From Limonium bicolor (taxonomy: Eukaryota; Streptophyta; Magnoliopsida; Caryophyllales; Plumbaginaceae), in contig CM041776.1 in the NCBI GenBank assembly GCA_023374045.1, positions 472,119,375-472,183,374 of the forward strand: a stretch of DNA of 64,000 nt. Reading direction: 5' to 3'. The number at the start of each line of letters is the position of its first letter. Position 1 is the stretch's first letter. The position numbers and the translations under genes are program-made. Positions 34,296 through 47,751 of the stretch are shown here, piece by piece. The notes below the pieces were generated by a model. It was given only the letters and a program-made list of their open reading frames with translations. It was not told the origin of the DNA and searched no databases.

Positions 34296-37200
34296 TGAAA
34301 TACCCCAAACCTTGGTATGTTGGTTAAACATTAAAACATGATTTATTAAGACTAAAAGAGTCTTAGAAACATTAGTAAACAAATTTAAACAAAAGAAAAC
34401 ACAAAATGTGCTTTAAAGTCAATAAGAGCTAAAATGTGCTCTAAGCTTGGAATAAGCTTGGGTAAGACCTAATGAACTTACCAAGACCTTATATATATAT
34501 TAATGAACATATTAAATCAATTACCAAAGAAAACCAAGCTTGAAAACAAGTTAAAACACAAAATGTGCTTTAAGAAGTCTTAAAGCACATTTTTGAAAAA
34601 TTGTCTTGTAAATGAGTTTTGAGTGGCTAAATGTCCATCATTACTCTTAAATATATATGTGTACTATATAGTATCCACATTTGGGTGGCTATATTAATGG
34701 GTCAATCAAAAAAATTTCACTTCTAAGTGCCTTGTTTTGGTGAATAGTGCTTTTTATAAGCTAGTTTATAACATTTGTTGTATTAAGTAATTTAATTGAC
34801 AAACAAAGACTAAAGTACCCTCATATTAATAAAGGGGGTCGGTTTCTTTGTGGTGACTCACCACTCACTTGTATTTGTTAAACAAATAAAGATGACTAAT
34901 ATAACTACTTTTTACATTATAAGAACAAATATCTTCTTAAAAGCAATCTTATCTCATTCTCTCTTTTCCTTCCTTCATTTCCCACGGTTCCAAACACCAT
35001 CTTCCTCCCTTCTTGCTGTTCTCTCACGGTAATACCACCACCACCATTAAAACTCTAGCTTTGACCACTTGTAAAATCTAGCTCACTTGTCCAAATCAAA
35101 AACAAACACCACCAATCTCTTCCTCTCATCAAGCTCTTCATTCCTATCTTCTCAAAACTTCAAGAGCCCCATTTCGGTGCCATGTAGTTCCACCATTGAA
35201 GGAGCTTGAGCTTGTATTTCTACATATTATTACTCTCCTTTGCTTCTAGGTAAGGAATCTCAAAGAAAAATCATGTTTCCTCCATGTTTTGTTGTTGACC
35301 GAAATACACATTGATGTAGCTCTTTGTGTGACTTTGTTCTAGCTTCATTTCAACTCTTCATGGACTAGGTGGAGTCCTCTCTTGATATATATTCAAACTC
35401 TCTTCAAAGATCAAGGTAAAACAACTACATTAATGTTTTTGAAACAATGTAAAATTAGGGTTTGCAATGAGATGAAGCTTATAGCTTGAATACTCATTAT
35501 AATGTTTGTATATTGTTTAGAACTTGACAAGAAATCAAATACCCTACCGGTTTTTATAAGGAACAAGAAAGGAGTTGTTTGGAAAAGAGGTAAATCTACT
35601 AACCTAATGTTGTTTAATGCCTTAGGAGAAATGAGCTTATAAATGCTTATTAAAACTACCTAAAGAGCAAATGGTGAATGACTTAGTAAGTGTTCTCAAG
35701 AGACCAGTAAAAGGCATATGTGTTGTTGAGTGTATTTGCAGGTCAAAGGCAAATATATTGTGGAAATTCAGTGTTTAAGGATTATGCACTTTAAGGGCCT
35801 AAGAGCCATGCATTTTAAGGGCCTAAGTGCCATGCAATTTAAATTATGCACTATATTGTGATGTAGTGCTTTATGAGTGAAGTTTGTGTATAATAAAGTG
35901 TTTGATGGATTGTTAGTATTCTTGGTTATTTGTTGGTGAAAACAATGTGCTTTGGTGTAACAAAAGGCTAGGAGAACCTATGTCGAAATTTAGGAAATGT
36001 ATAAGGAGTTCATGATGTTTTAAAGGAATGTGAGGAACTAGGAAGTGCTCTAGAGTGTAACAAGACTTGGCATGATCTTGAGGTTTTAGTAAGTACCAAG
36101 TCACTTTGGGACTTAGGTAAATACTTAGGCAAACTTTGGTAAATAAGGAGAAATGTAAACTTGGAAAGAATTTTCAAGAAGGATATAAGGAGTTAGTTGT
36201 GAGAGATGATGCTTGGGAGATGATGTTAAAATAAGGAGAAAGCTTTGGGATAGTAGTTATCATAGGTATGAAACACCACTTGAAAAACTAGGAGAAAACA
36301 TTGTAAGTGTAGGAATTTTGTGAAGATATAAGTAAAGGTTAAGGAATTAGAAAATTAGTTTTATGAGTGTTTAAGGATGTCTTAAGGTGTGTTTAAGTGC
36401 CCAAATGAGGTTAGGGGGTACTAGGTTTTATGGGGTGAAGTTTGGAGTTGAATGTGAAAAGGAAAACAAAGGTCTGGGGCAGACCGAACTTGCGACCGAA
36501 CTTGCAAGTTCGGTCGAGCCCAGTTTACCCTGCGAGAATTGGCTTCTGGAATGGACCGACCTTGGGGACCGGACTTGCAAGGTCGGTCGGGCTTGTATTT
36601 TGTGTACGAATTGAGTTACTGGAATCGACCGAACATAGGACCGGACTTGGCAAGTTCGGTCGGGCTAAATTTTCAAAGGGGAAGAAACTCTCGGGAATAG
36701 ACCGAACATGCGACCGAACTTACAAGGTCGGTCGGAGTAGAAAATTTTGACGGAAATGTGTTCTGGAATCGACCGAACTTGGGTAAGTTCGGTCGGTAAG
36801 GTCGGTCGGACCTAAACTTGTAAAAAAAAAATAAAAGAATGTGACTTATGTAGTTAACCCTAGGGTGTACAATGAAGTAACCTAGGGTAGAATAGACATT
36901 AAAACATGTCATACAATCATGTTAAATACTTAGTAAGTTTGAAGTTAAATAAATAATTAACCGACGTTACTAATGTGTTTAGGATTCTCTCAAGTGGAAA
37001 TCAATCGAGGCAAGGACCAAGGTATGGTTTTCTTGCAGTCTGTTGCCTACCGGTTTACATCGGCTTGGGTGTTGGTTGCTTTTCTGAGTGTTTACGACCT
37101 TATAAGATTAAGCATGAAAAGAGTTTACGGTTGTTATATATTATGATGTTGTATCATTATGACTCCTTTCCCTTGGTGTGTCTAACAAGACCTAAACACT

Positions 37201-38174
37201 TGTTTGTGTGCGACTTAACAAGTTTGTTTGAATGATCACTAACAAGTGCTAACTGGGGAAGTGAGGAGTCCGGTCATGTTCCGGCCACGCGTGTGATGGA
37301 TGGGGGTCGATGTCTATCCGGTTCGACTCTCTTGGTGTATGTATAGGTTACATTCCAATTTGGTTTCTACCTTCCCTTAGCTTATCCAAAGCTAGTTACT
37401 GACTCACGTCGGGCCACAGGGCATACGAATGTTGTTTTCGGTGTGCTTGGGATTACTATATCCGACACACCTTGGGTATAAGTTAACCGTTCGATATAAC
37501 TGGACGGTAACGAGTTGGTAACGAGCTTAGCATGAGATTGGCATTAATCTCTAGGCTCACTATGTATACTAACTATGGTGGAAGGTTCCTTGTGAGAACC
37601 GATTTTATGGTGATATGTATTGTTGTTGTGCTATGCAATTTCCCTTGCTATGCTATGGTATAATTATGTTGGATGTTTTAAATGAATGCCATGTTATCAT
37701 GACAATTGGGTGCGCGTATCCCGGTAGCCGATGGCTGCGCGTTAACCATACCAGCAAAGGTTGCTGACCCCCTCGGGGGCTCCATATTTTATTGCAGGAT
37801 GAGGATCGAAGAAGCGGAGTGGCTCTAGATCCTAGGTCGATGATGTACTTTTGGTTGTTTTGGATGTTTAGCCCGGGATGCGCCTGTGCTCCCGTGGCGT
37901 TATATTTTGGTACCGTTCGTTAAACGGTGGTGGAGGTTTACAGTTGGTAGTGGTGATGTAAATTAAATACTCGGTATGGTTGGTTATATATATGTATGTG
38001 GATGTTAGGATCTATGCTCGGGAGTCTGATCATCAGACCGATACACTTGTATTATTCTGCCTAGTTAACCACGTTGGTGGTTAACGGCGTTGTAACACCA
38101 AGGCGATTAATTTTTGTTGATTGGTTTTCCGCTGCGATTTCAGTAGTTGATAGGGGCGTAGTAGGGGTGTTACA
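34296..38174 (+). repeat. 3' LTR of the AlkB-carrying element (3879 bp)
   Basis: Starts TGAAATACCCCAAACC, ends GTAGGGGTGTTACA. It is almost identical to 24810-27889 over their shared 3.07 kb. The first 812 bp have no visible partner because of the N gap. It contains the palindromic GTTCGG cluster at about 36480-36815. Confidence 0.95.
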
Positions 38175-40169
38175 GAGTTAAACATAAGTTTTGGGGATTT
38201 TAGTAAACGAGGGAAACTAAGGCCAATTTAATGGTAATGGCAAGTTGAACCCATGAATGAGAAAAGGAATTGTGGTATTTAAGGAAGTTATCTTAGAGAA
38301 ACCTTGTGATTATAGATGCTACCAAAAAGGGGGCACAAAGAGAGTTATACCACGCGCTGAGGGCGCTGTGATGATGTCGCATTAAAGAATAATACCACAT
38401 GCTCAAGCCATAAACGTTAGTATGTAGTACCAATTAGGTTTGAACAGAGAATGAACACCAAGCTAAAACCCACAGTCGTGCAAACCGCAACGGCGGATAA
38501 CCGTCCAATCGACTAGTACATGGTGCACAACAAGCAACCATTAGAATAACTGTTAACCGAATTATGCTGGTAAGAACCAGAAGGTGGAACATCAGATAAA
38601 CAAATGGATTCCCCTAATCGAGAAGAGAAATGAACCATGTAGATGGACACTAAAGTGCCAACACACGAGGGATACGAGTTCACACTAGCAAAAGCAGACC
38701 TACAAGGTACCCAAAGAACGAACTCATTCTAGAGGGAGATAACTTAGAGTCATGAGGCGCCAGTTAGATGCGCATATCAGACTACTACTGCAAGCACTAG
38801 ATGTTAGAGCATAGCTCGACAACCCTTTTACCGAAGGATAGTTCGGTAGGGTGGCATGAACTCATGGGAATATACCATGAGCATGTATAGAATTCAGGAG
38901 AGCTGAATAAAATGGCTAAATTGAAAGAATAAGCGGTGTGACTAATGATACCACACAGCCGAATAAATTACACCATTCCCATAATTATGGAAGACTGTGT
39001 AGAAAACAACGTCACATGGACTTGGAACGGACATGAAACTACTACCAAAAGGGGTAAACTAACCATATAGTAGTTGGGCAGACTACTTGCGGAGCGAGTG
39101 GGCCCATATTGCTTAGGTTTGACATACCTAGCAGACTTGAGGAACACAAATGATGTGTTTACATCTTCCGATCAAACCGTATATGAATATACATACACCT
39201 AAGCGAGGTAGGCGGTATAACCTGAGGGGCTAAAGCCTGACCCTATGGAAAAGGGGTAATGAAATATGTAACACATTAGTGCACGGATAATCCCACTGGA
39301 ATGAAACATCTTGAACTTATTACTTCACGATGATATATTCGTAGATTACGTGGGCGTAATCACTTTAAGGGGGGTAGAGCGATTAAAGTATACCTTACGT
39401 AGGAGTACGTAGCGCATGGCACACATGCAGCAAACACTATTATTGTACGTAGAGTACAAGTGTTACGATTGTGTTATGTTACTTGAGGTAATATTGTGAT
39501 GTATTATGTGTATGAACATAAATATATTTTAGTTCGCATTAGTTATGGCGAATAGGAAAGGAGAACAGATAGAGTGTTCTTATCCTAATTCCGATTATTT
39601 ATGCAAACGTTGCGAACACTAAACACATAAACGCCTAACTTGTTATCTCCGGTTGAGAGTTCAAGTAGGTCTATCTAGTAGCTTCGATGGGAGATGGCAA
39701 ATAAAAGGAGTAGAAAGCTCCATATCATATGATTTGTGACTCGGTATGAAACCGAGTATTGGAATGCGATGAGTGAGTCGGCATGAGACCGATGTATAGC
39801 CTAGTGGAGGTAAAACCTCTAGGAATTGTATGAATAATTATAAGTCGAGTGAACTTGGTACGTGGTTAGGATACATGACCCTATATGCCGGTGATTAGGT
39901 TAATTACACTAGTTGACTTGTGTATCTATGGGATACGAGGTGGTAAATATCAAGAGGAAACGAGATTAGAAGTGAATAAACAATTGATTGATTGAATTTG
40001 ACATGGGAAGTTGAACTTCATCCTGGTCCGATCAAGGGAAACCGAACACAAATTGAGGTGAGAGATAGTTCAACACTGACGCTGACCACGTCGGGGTTGA
40101 ACGATTCTCGAAACTTCCTACAAGTGGACACAGATATGAATGGAAATTGGAATTTAGGCGTCACTCGAA

Positions 40170-40367
40170 GAGCCGTGGACCGTGGAGTCCTTCGCCATTA
40201 GACCGGTGTGTCTGCGAGTGACATCACCCAGAGAGCCGTGGACCGCAAAGCCCTTTGTCATTAGACCGGCGTGTCTGTGGGTGACTAAGGAAATAAGGTG
40301 ACTGCCCGAGGAGCCGTGGACCGCAGTGTCCTTCGTTATGATCAAACCGGTGTGTCCGCGGGTAGTA
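40170..40367. repeat. Three imperfect ~63-78-bp repeats (GAGCCGTGGACCG...)
   Basis: Copies start at 40170, 40233 and 40311, each with GAGCCGTGGACCG followed by a CCTT(T/C)G and ACCGG(T/C)GTGTC block. Confidence 0.8.
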
Positions 40368-40546
40368 GACGTTGGTTGGGTTGGGGATCGTCAGGTCCTG
40401 GTCTTTAAGACTGCTTCCCTGTGAGTTGTCAACGTTAACTATATGTGCACACATACATGTGGAATGATGTGTGAGTATCCTCGCGAGATACTAACATGTA
40501 GATAGGGATGCGTGGAGTATCCCTTGCAAACACCTTTGAGTACTTT

Positions 40547-40693
40547 ATGAGTTTTGCACCTTGTCTAGTGCTGTGTACCATGAGTTTTGCACCTTGTCTA
40601 GTGCTGTGTACCATGAGTTTTGCACCTTGTCTGGTGCTGTGTACCATGAGTTTTGCACCTTGTCTAGTGCGGTGTACTATGAGTTTTGTACCT
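40547..40693. repeat. 33-bp tandem repeat, about 4.4 copies
   Basis: Unit ATGAGTTTTGCACCTTGTC plus TAGTGCTGTGTACC, starting at 40547, 40580, 40613, 40646 and a partial at 40679. Copies differ by one to three substitutions. The period is a multiple of three, which keeps frames open; I see no real protein. Confidence 0.9.
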
Positions 40694-40949
40694 GGATGAA
40701 TATATATATAGTACCGCTGAGTACTTTTATGGATGAATTTGATGTGCACCTTGCTTAGTGATGTGATATGATTGAGTTTATACCATGAGTTGGCTATTTA
40801 ATATATGTTGTGTGTATAGACTAGGTCTGAACCTAATGGGAGTTACTCCCTAGCAATGGACTTCTTGGTTACTTAGTGGAACTTGATTCCTTAGGTGAAC
40901 TGTAGAGGATTAAGGACTTCGGGCCGAAGCCTTTTTAAGGGGGGTAGAC

Positions 40950-43900
40950 TGAAATACCCCTAACCTTTAAAATATAATTAATGATCTATTAATGATCTAA
41001 GATGATTATTAAACATCTAAACATTATTGGGGAACAATCTAAAGATCTCAACAAGGCAAAACACGCCTTAAGATCGGTAAAGCCAAAAATGTGCTTTAAG
41101 ACACCATAAAGATTGTATGACCTCAAATAAGATCCAAAGTGGATTCCTAAGTATTATAATGAATCAAGGAACACAATAAAACCATTCTCAAGGAGAACTA
41201 AGCTCAGGAACACCCTGTGACACAAAAATGTGCGCTAAAACTCCTTAAAGCACGTTTTTGTGAGATTGCCTTTTTAATTGATTTTTAATGGGCTTAAAAA
41301 TTATAATTATCCTTAAATATGATATATAATCATATTATATCATATTAGGAATTTAATTCCAGAAATTTACGAATTTTTACAAATTTAATATTAAAATATT
41401 AATAAAACTCTAAAGTGGGGCCCGCATGAGTCAAATTGACCAAGTATGGTCAATGGTCAATTAATTGACCCACTTGGACCATGGCAGCCGGCTGGAAATA
41501 AGAGAGGAGGCAGCATAATTCCTTGATTGACAATAATGCTACCTAACACATTACTTTTTTAAAATTAAGCTTACTTTTACATTATTTCAAATTCTTTCAA
41601 TCATTCCTTCCTTCCTCCTTCCTTCCTTGTCCGATCTCCTTCATTCCAGCCGAGCTCTCCCTTCCTCTCAAGCTCTCAAAGCTTGTTCTTGAACATGGAA
41701 GGCAAACCTAGCTCTTAAGTCCTTAAGGTAAGTGTTTTAATGTCATTTTTAGCCCTTTTTCTTCATCTCTTCACTACCAACACCTAAATTTCGTGGCTCA
41801 TCAATTCCTATGGCTTATTCTCAGTGTTCTAAGGTTATAACAAGAGCTAAACTCGGTTGAGACCAGTAGAGGGACCAAGGTTGTTCAAATCTACATTTTA
41901 AGGTAAAAATGTGCTTTAAGCTCATAACTTTTGATTCCCTTCGAGTTTGGCTGTGAAACTTTGGTCATAGCCTCATCTTCTTCTCCTTTTCATGTGGAAT
42001 CTGTTGGTTATCCATTTGGAGCAAGGGTGACCAAGATCCAAGAGAAATACTCTCTTTTAAGGCATTTTTCCAAGGTAAAACCTAATAACAAGGTAGTATT
42101 TCGAGATCTAACTATTTCCTATGTCAATATGGTGGATCTAACACCTTGTGGTGTGTTTGGTTCAGGTCGAAAATACCTAGAACTTCCCTTGCATTTTTAA
42201 GGTGATTTTTGCCTTAAATCTTACATTAATTATCCCTTATGGTTAAGCTCAAGCTTGGAGTGTAACCATATCTTGTTTTTGTGTATTAAATATGTCTAAA
42301 TCAAGTGGTGATTTTCCTACAAGTGGCCGAGAGCATACAAGGCTTAATCAAGGTATAAACACCTTAAACTTATGATTTTTTGTAATTTTTAAGCATATAT
42401 ATATATATATATATGGCCGAGAGTGAATATATATATAGGTCATATTGACCTAAAAATGGAAAAAAAAGGCTAAGATAAATTAAGCTAGTCATTTAAGGGA
42501 TTTAATTAACATGATGGTCAAATTATGACATTATGTGGAAAAATAATTAAACCTAAGTGAGGCCGAATATATATGCTATATTTTGAGACATTTATTGTGT
42601 AATTTATTTTGCAAGTTCAAGGTTGTAATAAGGCCATGTCATTAGGCCATTTTATTTTAAGTTTATAAGCTTATTTAGTTTTATTTATGCTTATAACTAA
42701 AATTGGGGCCAATTCGTAATTATTAAGAATTTAGAAAGTTGTGGGCGTAATTTAGAACAATTTAGGGTTTTTAAATGAATTTAATAAGAATTATAACATT
42801 TTATAAAGTTTTGGGTCAAAATTGTAAAAATAGAAAAGTATAGGTTATTATTTGTAATTACCGAAAAATTGGTTCCCACTTGGTATTAGGAGTAAAAGTT
42901 GACTATATAGGAGACTTTGACCAAGTTTAGAAAATTTAAGAAATTAAAATACTACCTTATAATAAGATACTTATTAAATTGTAAAAGATTTATAAGGTTT
43001 GGGGGTGGTAATGTAATTACTGAGAATTAGGGTGCTAAATGGAGTTTAGTAAAGTCCTTAAGTTATTAGAAATTTTTAGAAGTTTATTTGGTTAAGTTTG
43101 GAGTTCATATGAATTATATAAGTATAATATGGTATTTTATAACATTGCTACAAATAGGTAACAATATATATAAACCGAGATTCAGAGGAAAAATAAGGTT
43201 AAGAATAATGTTTATAACCTTTTGGTATAGTTTGGGAATTTTTGGAATTATATATAAGGTTTTATAAAGATATATGTATAAAATATAGTTTTAAGGGAAT
43301 TAGAAAACTATGTATTATAAATTGGGAATGAGTGGTGATTTTATAGAAGTGTAGTGGTTATAATAAAAGCCGAAATATAAGGGGGCTGCTTGGTATTTTA
43401 TAAACAAAATATAACTATAGGTTATGATTGTTTTAATGACTTAAATGTCATAAGATATGTTATATAACTAGAATGTAACATTATATTAATCAAGTGGTGG
43501 ATTTCATAAATATTTAAGAACATAGGTGCTGTTCGAAAATATTAACATTTTTAAATGGAATTTATAATATGGTTTTTAATGTTATAAGAGTTATAACATT
43601 TATAATATAAGAGATATTCATTAAAAAGAATGAATATAGATTATAAGACTTACCATGTAATAAATAGTTCCATAATACACACATATAAATAAATATATGT
43701 AATGGTGTGGAAAATGTGATGTGGTTCAATAATTATAGATTATCATAATTAAAATGATAATAGATAAAGGGAAAAAGAATTACAAACATTGGATATGGAA
43801 TTCTAATGTAAAGAGAGTGTACATGTGATATAAGAATTCATGTAATTAAACGTATAGTTTACAAATGAATTATACCACATTGGATTTTAAAAAAAAAGAA

Positions 43901-45855
43901 AAGAAAAGACAAACCTTAGAAAAATAAATACTAAGGTAAGATGCATAGTGCATGACAAAGGATCACACATACAATAATAAACAAACTATACGATCTACAA
44001 ATATACATTAGTTACATGCGATAACAAGTCCAACAATAAGTATATTAATATACAAGGCAAACTACGCATGTAATATAACACTTTTCAATCTCGAGTTAAA
44101 CCAAAAGCCCGACAAACATTGATAGTTAATAACGGGGGGTTAACCGGGAGTTATTAGGGACGGTACGGGGTACCGTAGGATTGTATTATTATACGGTATG
44201 CTAATCAGTAGCATTATGTATTGTTTAGATTGTTAAAGATACACAAGGAGCATAGGATCTTGCTGATTCATACTCCACCGTAATACATCAGGGTGAACGG
44301 CATGTTATTTATGTGGCTTGATTGTCTCTGAGGATTTCCTCAGTTCAGACATGGTGTGAAAATCTGTGATAAGATTGAATGTCTGCTTGTGTGAAATAAT
44401 ATGCTTGAGTTGTGTATTAATGCTGCTTTATTATTACTGTTGTGCGATAACAGTACCGTTCGTATATATGAACATATTATAAAACGAACTAGCGGCAATG
44501 ATGCTATCTTATATGTGTAATATAAGGAACGTAAGTAAAACGTTGTAGCATTAGGATAATAAGATATATAAAATATCTGAGACTTATATACGGAGCATTG
44601 GCCTCTTTAACGCCGCTCTCGTATCTAGCACTGGATCCCGAGTCGACATACTCAGGATTGGACTACGACCTTGGTCTGTTGTGTTAGAAAAAAAAAAGAA
44701 TAGTAAAGCGATGCGATGGTATAGATAAGTTTATCAAGGATGTGGCTCTTGCTGTGAATTGTGATCCATTAACGATACTAGGACACCGTGTGGTAGTCGT
44801 AAGTATCTGGATAAATTTCCAACGAACTACAGATTGTTCGTAGGACGGAGACTCTACCGCTGGAGTGGCTATTGCCGTGGGTGACCTGCCATAAGAGATG
44901 GGTAACTTAGAGACACGTCGTTCTAATGAGACGTTGTCATTAGACATGACTGAACAATTACGAACGACTATATTAACTCGTACAGTAGGCGAACATTATT
45001 TGGGCTTGCATGCCAAAGACGAGAGTTCATACTCGTTTATAATTCTCGTTACTTCGCCTTGTTGTTCATTGGTTGTGCTTTGTGGTTATGTGTGGTATGT
45101 TGGTGGATTTGTTTGAACGAGCCATTGTGCTCATATTGTGTGTTGTGAACTGGTTGTGTCGAGTCACCGTACTCATGTGTGGATTGTGGTTGGGTGTCTG
45201 GTCGAGTGAGTCGCTGAACTCAATTATGAAACATTAAGTGTTTGTTGGAATGGAGTCTCTGTACTCATATAAGCGCTGCAAACGCTTTCAGTGGTTTATT
45301 ACGATGCGATGTGTGAAGCCGGGGGCTGGTTTGTTATTTGAGATTATTGCAATATATATTGTTGTTTTACAGTTTCAACATTGAACTATTTGTATGGAAA
45401 CGAATTGCATACTCTCGACCAAATAACTGAATGGTCCGAGGGTGCACGACAGTCAGGTAATAACATACTCAGCAGGGGCTGATTCCATACCACAAACTAC
45501 CATTTTTGCAGGTATGCAACTTCCGGTGTCGGCAAAGAGAGTGACGCGCTGGGTAGTTTGATTACAGTTATTTAAGCATGCACTGTTGCATTTTAATACG
45601 AACCTAGAAACATGTATAGGTTTTGGATACATAGAAAGCTCACTGTGAATGTATTTTATATTGGTTTTGGGAGTTTAGATCTATCTCTTGTTGTCACTAC
45701 GAGAAAATGTTTCGTATTTAAGAGCTTATCAGGAAGCACGTTATTACTCGTATGGGCGAGCAAGAACGGTGACCAGTAGTCAATTGTTGAGATTACCGCT
45801 GCGATTATATTGTTAAGTAAGATGATTAGGAGCCGAATAGAGTAGGGGTGTTACA
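40950..45855 (+). repeat. 4.9-kb gypsy LTR (3' LTR of the second element)
   Basis: Starts TGAAATACCCCTAACC after a PPT and ends GAGTAGGGGTGTTACA, the same termini as the AlkB-element LTR, but the interior is different and very AT-rich (42200-43900). An (AT)n run lies near 42395-42412. Possible LTR splice acceptor TTTTTGCAG near 45511. No partner LTR in the window. Confidence 0.85.
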
Positions 45856-45948
45856 TCGACGGTCATGAAATTAGTGCAGATGATAGTCAATGTCGATAAC
45901 TTTAATAAAATAAAACAAGCTTGATGGTTTTACTATTGAACAAGATGT

Positions 45949-46118
45949 ATGTATATGTAAATGTCAAACAGATTGCAGCTTGTGCACTTTACATTGATTG
46001 AGATCAGTGCTCTTAGTATGAACTATGTATATGTAAATGTCAAATAGATTGCAACTTGTGCATTTTACGTTGATTGAGACCAGTGCTCTCAGTAAGAACT
46101 ATGTATGTAAATGTCAAA
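45949..46118. repeat. 76-bp tandem duplication, about 2.2 copies
   Basis: ATGTATATGTAAATGTCAAA... starts at 45949, 46025 and (partial) 46101; copies 1 and 2 differ at about nine sites. Confidence 0.85.
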
Positions 46119-46619
46119 GGGTAGGATTTCTCTTCTCGTACTGTGATCAGTGGTGAACAATATAAAATGGTGAATGAGATTGGTTTGTCGATAAAGATAG
46201 CTCAAAAAATGACTTTTGAATACGAAGTGAATATCACTGAAAGTCAATGGTAGTTAATTTCGACACATCTAACCATCTGGATCGATGTTCAAATAATGTG
46301 AATTATAATATTTACAACTACATGTACAAAGAACTCCCAACAAACAATACAACTCAATCATCCGATAGATGAAATCCAGCACCCAGTTCGGTCAGAGGAA
46401 ACAGCTGTAGTCAGTGCTCGTGTCGTGGAGTGTACATAGATGCATAATGTGTCTACGTTAACTTATTTGTCATCGAATTCACCATCATCCACAAATATTT
46501 GGCTAGTATTATATAGATGACCTGTGTCTACGTTAACTGATTCATCATCGAATTCACTATCATTCTCACCCTAAGCAGAAACAATCAATAGTTCTATTCA
46601 GTCACGTGATACTACTCGT
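46119..46619. other. Spacer with a second short direct repeat
   Basis: No gene recognised. A ~39-bp block with TCTACGTTAACT and TCATCGAATTCAC occurs at about 46449 and again at about 46527. Confidence 0.5.
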
Positions 46620-47028
46620 AAATGGGAAAACAACGTACTTAAGAAGAAATAACATATATATTAGACAAATTATCAGCAAAGTATATCATAACGAAGTAGA
46701 CGAAAAGACGAACGTGTCGGCGCAAACGGATTGACAAACGGAGCTATAATGAAGAAGATATAACGATTTTAAGACCAGAACCTGGCGCCAACGCCAACAG
46801 AGAAGGGCAGGCGCCGGTGCCGGTAAGGAAGGAGTGTGGCGCCTGTCCTTCTCTGTTGGCGCTGGGTTCCGGTCTTAAAATGACTATATCTTCTTTGTTA
46901 TAGCTCCGTTTGTCGATCAGTTTGCGCCGACGCGTTCGTTTTTTCGTCTACTTTGTTATGATATACTTTGCTGATAATTTGTCTGATATATGTGTTATTT
47001 ATTCTTAAGTACACTATTTTTTCCATTT
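46620..47028. repeat. Long inverted repeat (foldback element), 409 bp
   Basis: The left arm from AAATGGGAAAACAAC to about 46813 pairs with the right arm from about 46838 to TTTTTTCCATTT, with a loop of about 25 bp. The innermost stem is GC-rich (CAACAGAGAAGGGCAGGCGCC against GGCGCCTGTCCTTCTCTGTTG). No clear target duplication was found. It could be a MITE or a hairpin small-RNA source. Confidence 0.85.
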
Positions 47029-47742
47029 AAGAAGAAATCTGAACTCGTACGATCAGTCGTGTTTTCACTTCGCGCAATCATAATGAAATTTGGATGCACC
47101 TCGTAATATGTCATAAATTGTGGGTAAATATGATAATTTTTGGAAAATATTGAAGTAGGGGCAAGACTGACTGAGTGAATTGGAATTTTGACTAGTGTGG
47201 ATACAATGAATAGAACCTTTAATACACGAGGGAATCCCACACAATATGTACCAAATATGTTTTTATCTAACAAATGCAAAAAATTAGTACTAGATATAAT
47301 TTGATCCTATTGTTATTTCTTACTTGCTTATCTTTTCAATTAATGATTTTTTAGGTCCTTTCACTCTTTTCCAAAAATAAGATGTTCTATTCTTTTTTTG
47401 TCATCTACTCTCTAGTTCTATCCCTCAGCTTTTATCTAATAACTATATTTTTCAAATTATTTCAATTCTCAATATAAAAAATACGATAAACTGGTTTATT
47501 TTTTCTTAAATCTTGTATCCACGCCTAGCAAATCATCTATTTAGAACATGAAATATAATCAAACGGCTAAAATTGGGTTAACATTTCTTAGTCCATTATA
47601 TTATCTTTTCTTTTTTGAAAAAGTTAACAAAGAGGGTCCATAAATGTAAAAACCACGGTGGAGTATTTTAACCAAAATCTCAGCACTTTGATTCTCCTGT
47701 TTTTCATGACATTCGTAAGATATTAGAGGATGTTAAGTGGCT
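47029..47742. other. AT-rich intergenic sequence
   Basis: Nothing recognisable on either strand apart from low-complexity A/T runs. Confidence 0.5.
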
Positions 47743-47751
47743 TAAATTGTT

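Larger units (their letters stand above)
24810..38174 (+). mobile_element. AlkB-carrying Ty3/gypsy retrotransposon, near complete
   Basis: Order: 5' LTR (first 812 bp in the gap), tRNA-Met primer site, gag with zinc knuckles, AlkB-type dioxygenase ORF, protease, RT, RNase H, integrase, C-terminal chromodomain-like tail, polypurine tract, 3' LTR. Domain order protease-RT-RNase H-integrase and the C-terminal WELE motif fit the chromovirus branch (Tekay/Del-like, inference). LTRs begin TGAAATACCCC and end GGGGTGTTACA. The two LTRs look about 99% alike by eye and differ mainly by single-base indels, so insertion is recent. Bases after the 3' LTR are GAGTT; the matching duplication would lie in the gap. 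A related solo LTR is at 9114-13364. Confidence 0.93.
38175..40949 (+). mobile_element. Internal non-coding region of a second gypsy element, up to its PPT
   Basis: No conserved protein read. An internal purine tract TTTAAGGGGGGTAGAGC lies at about 39363 and the PPT TTTTTAAGGGGGGTAGAC at 40932-40949, right before an LTR. The region lies where the AlkB element inserted, so the pol fragment at 22591-24309 may be the other side of the same host element, but the gap prevents proof. Confidence 0.6.

Noticed and set aside
40435..40758. Repeat proteins on both strands (for example SFAPCLVLCTM repeats)
   Set aside because: Open only because the 33-bp unit is a multiple of three; no start context or family.
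22591..40949. Claim that the pol fragment and the 38175-40949 region are one element split by the AlkB element
   Set aside because: Plausible by position, but the gap hides the junction and the right part has no pol sequence to confirm continuity.
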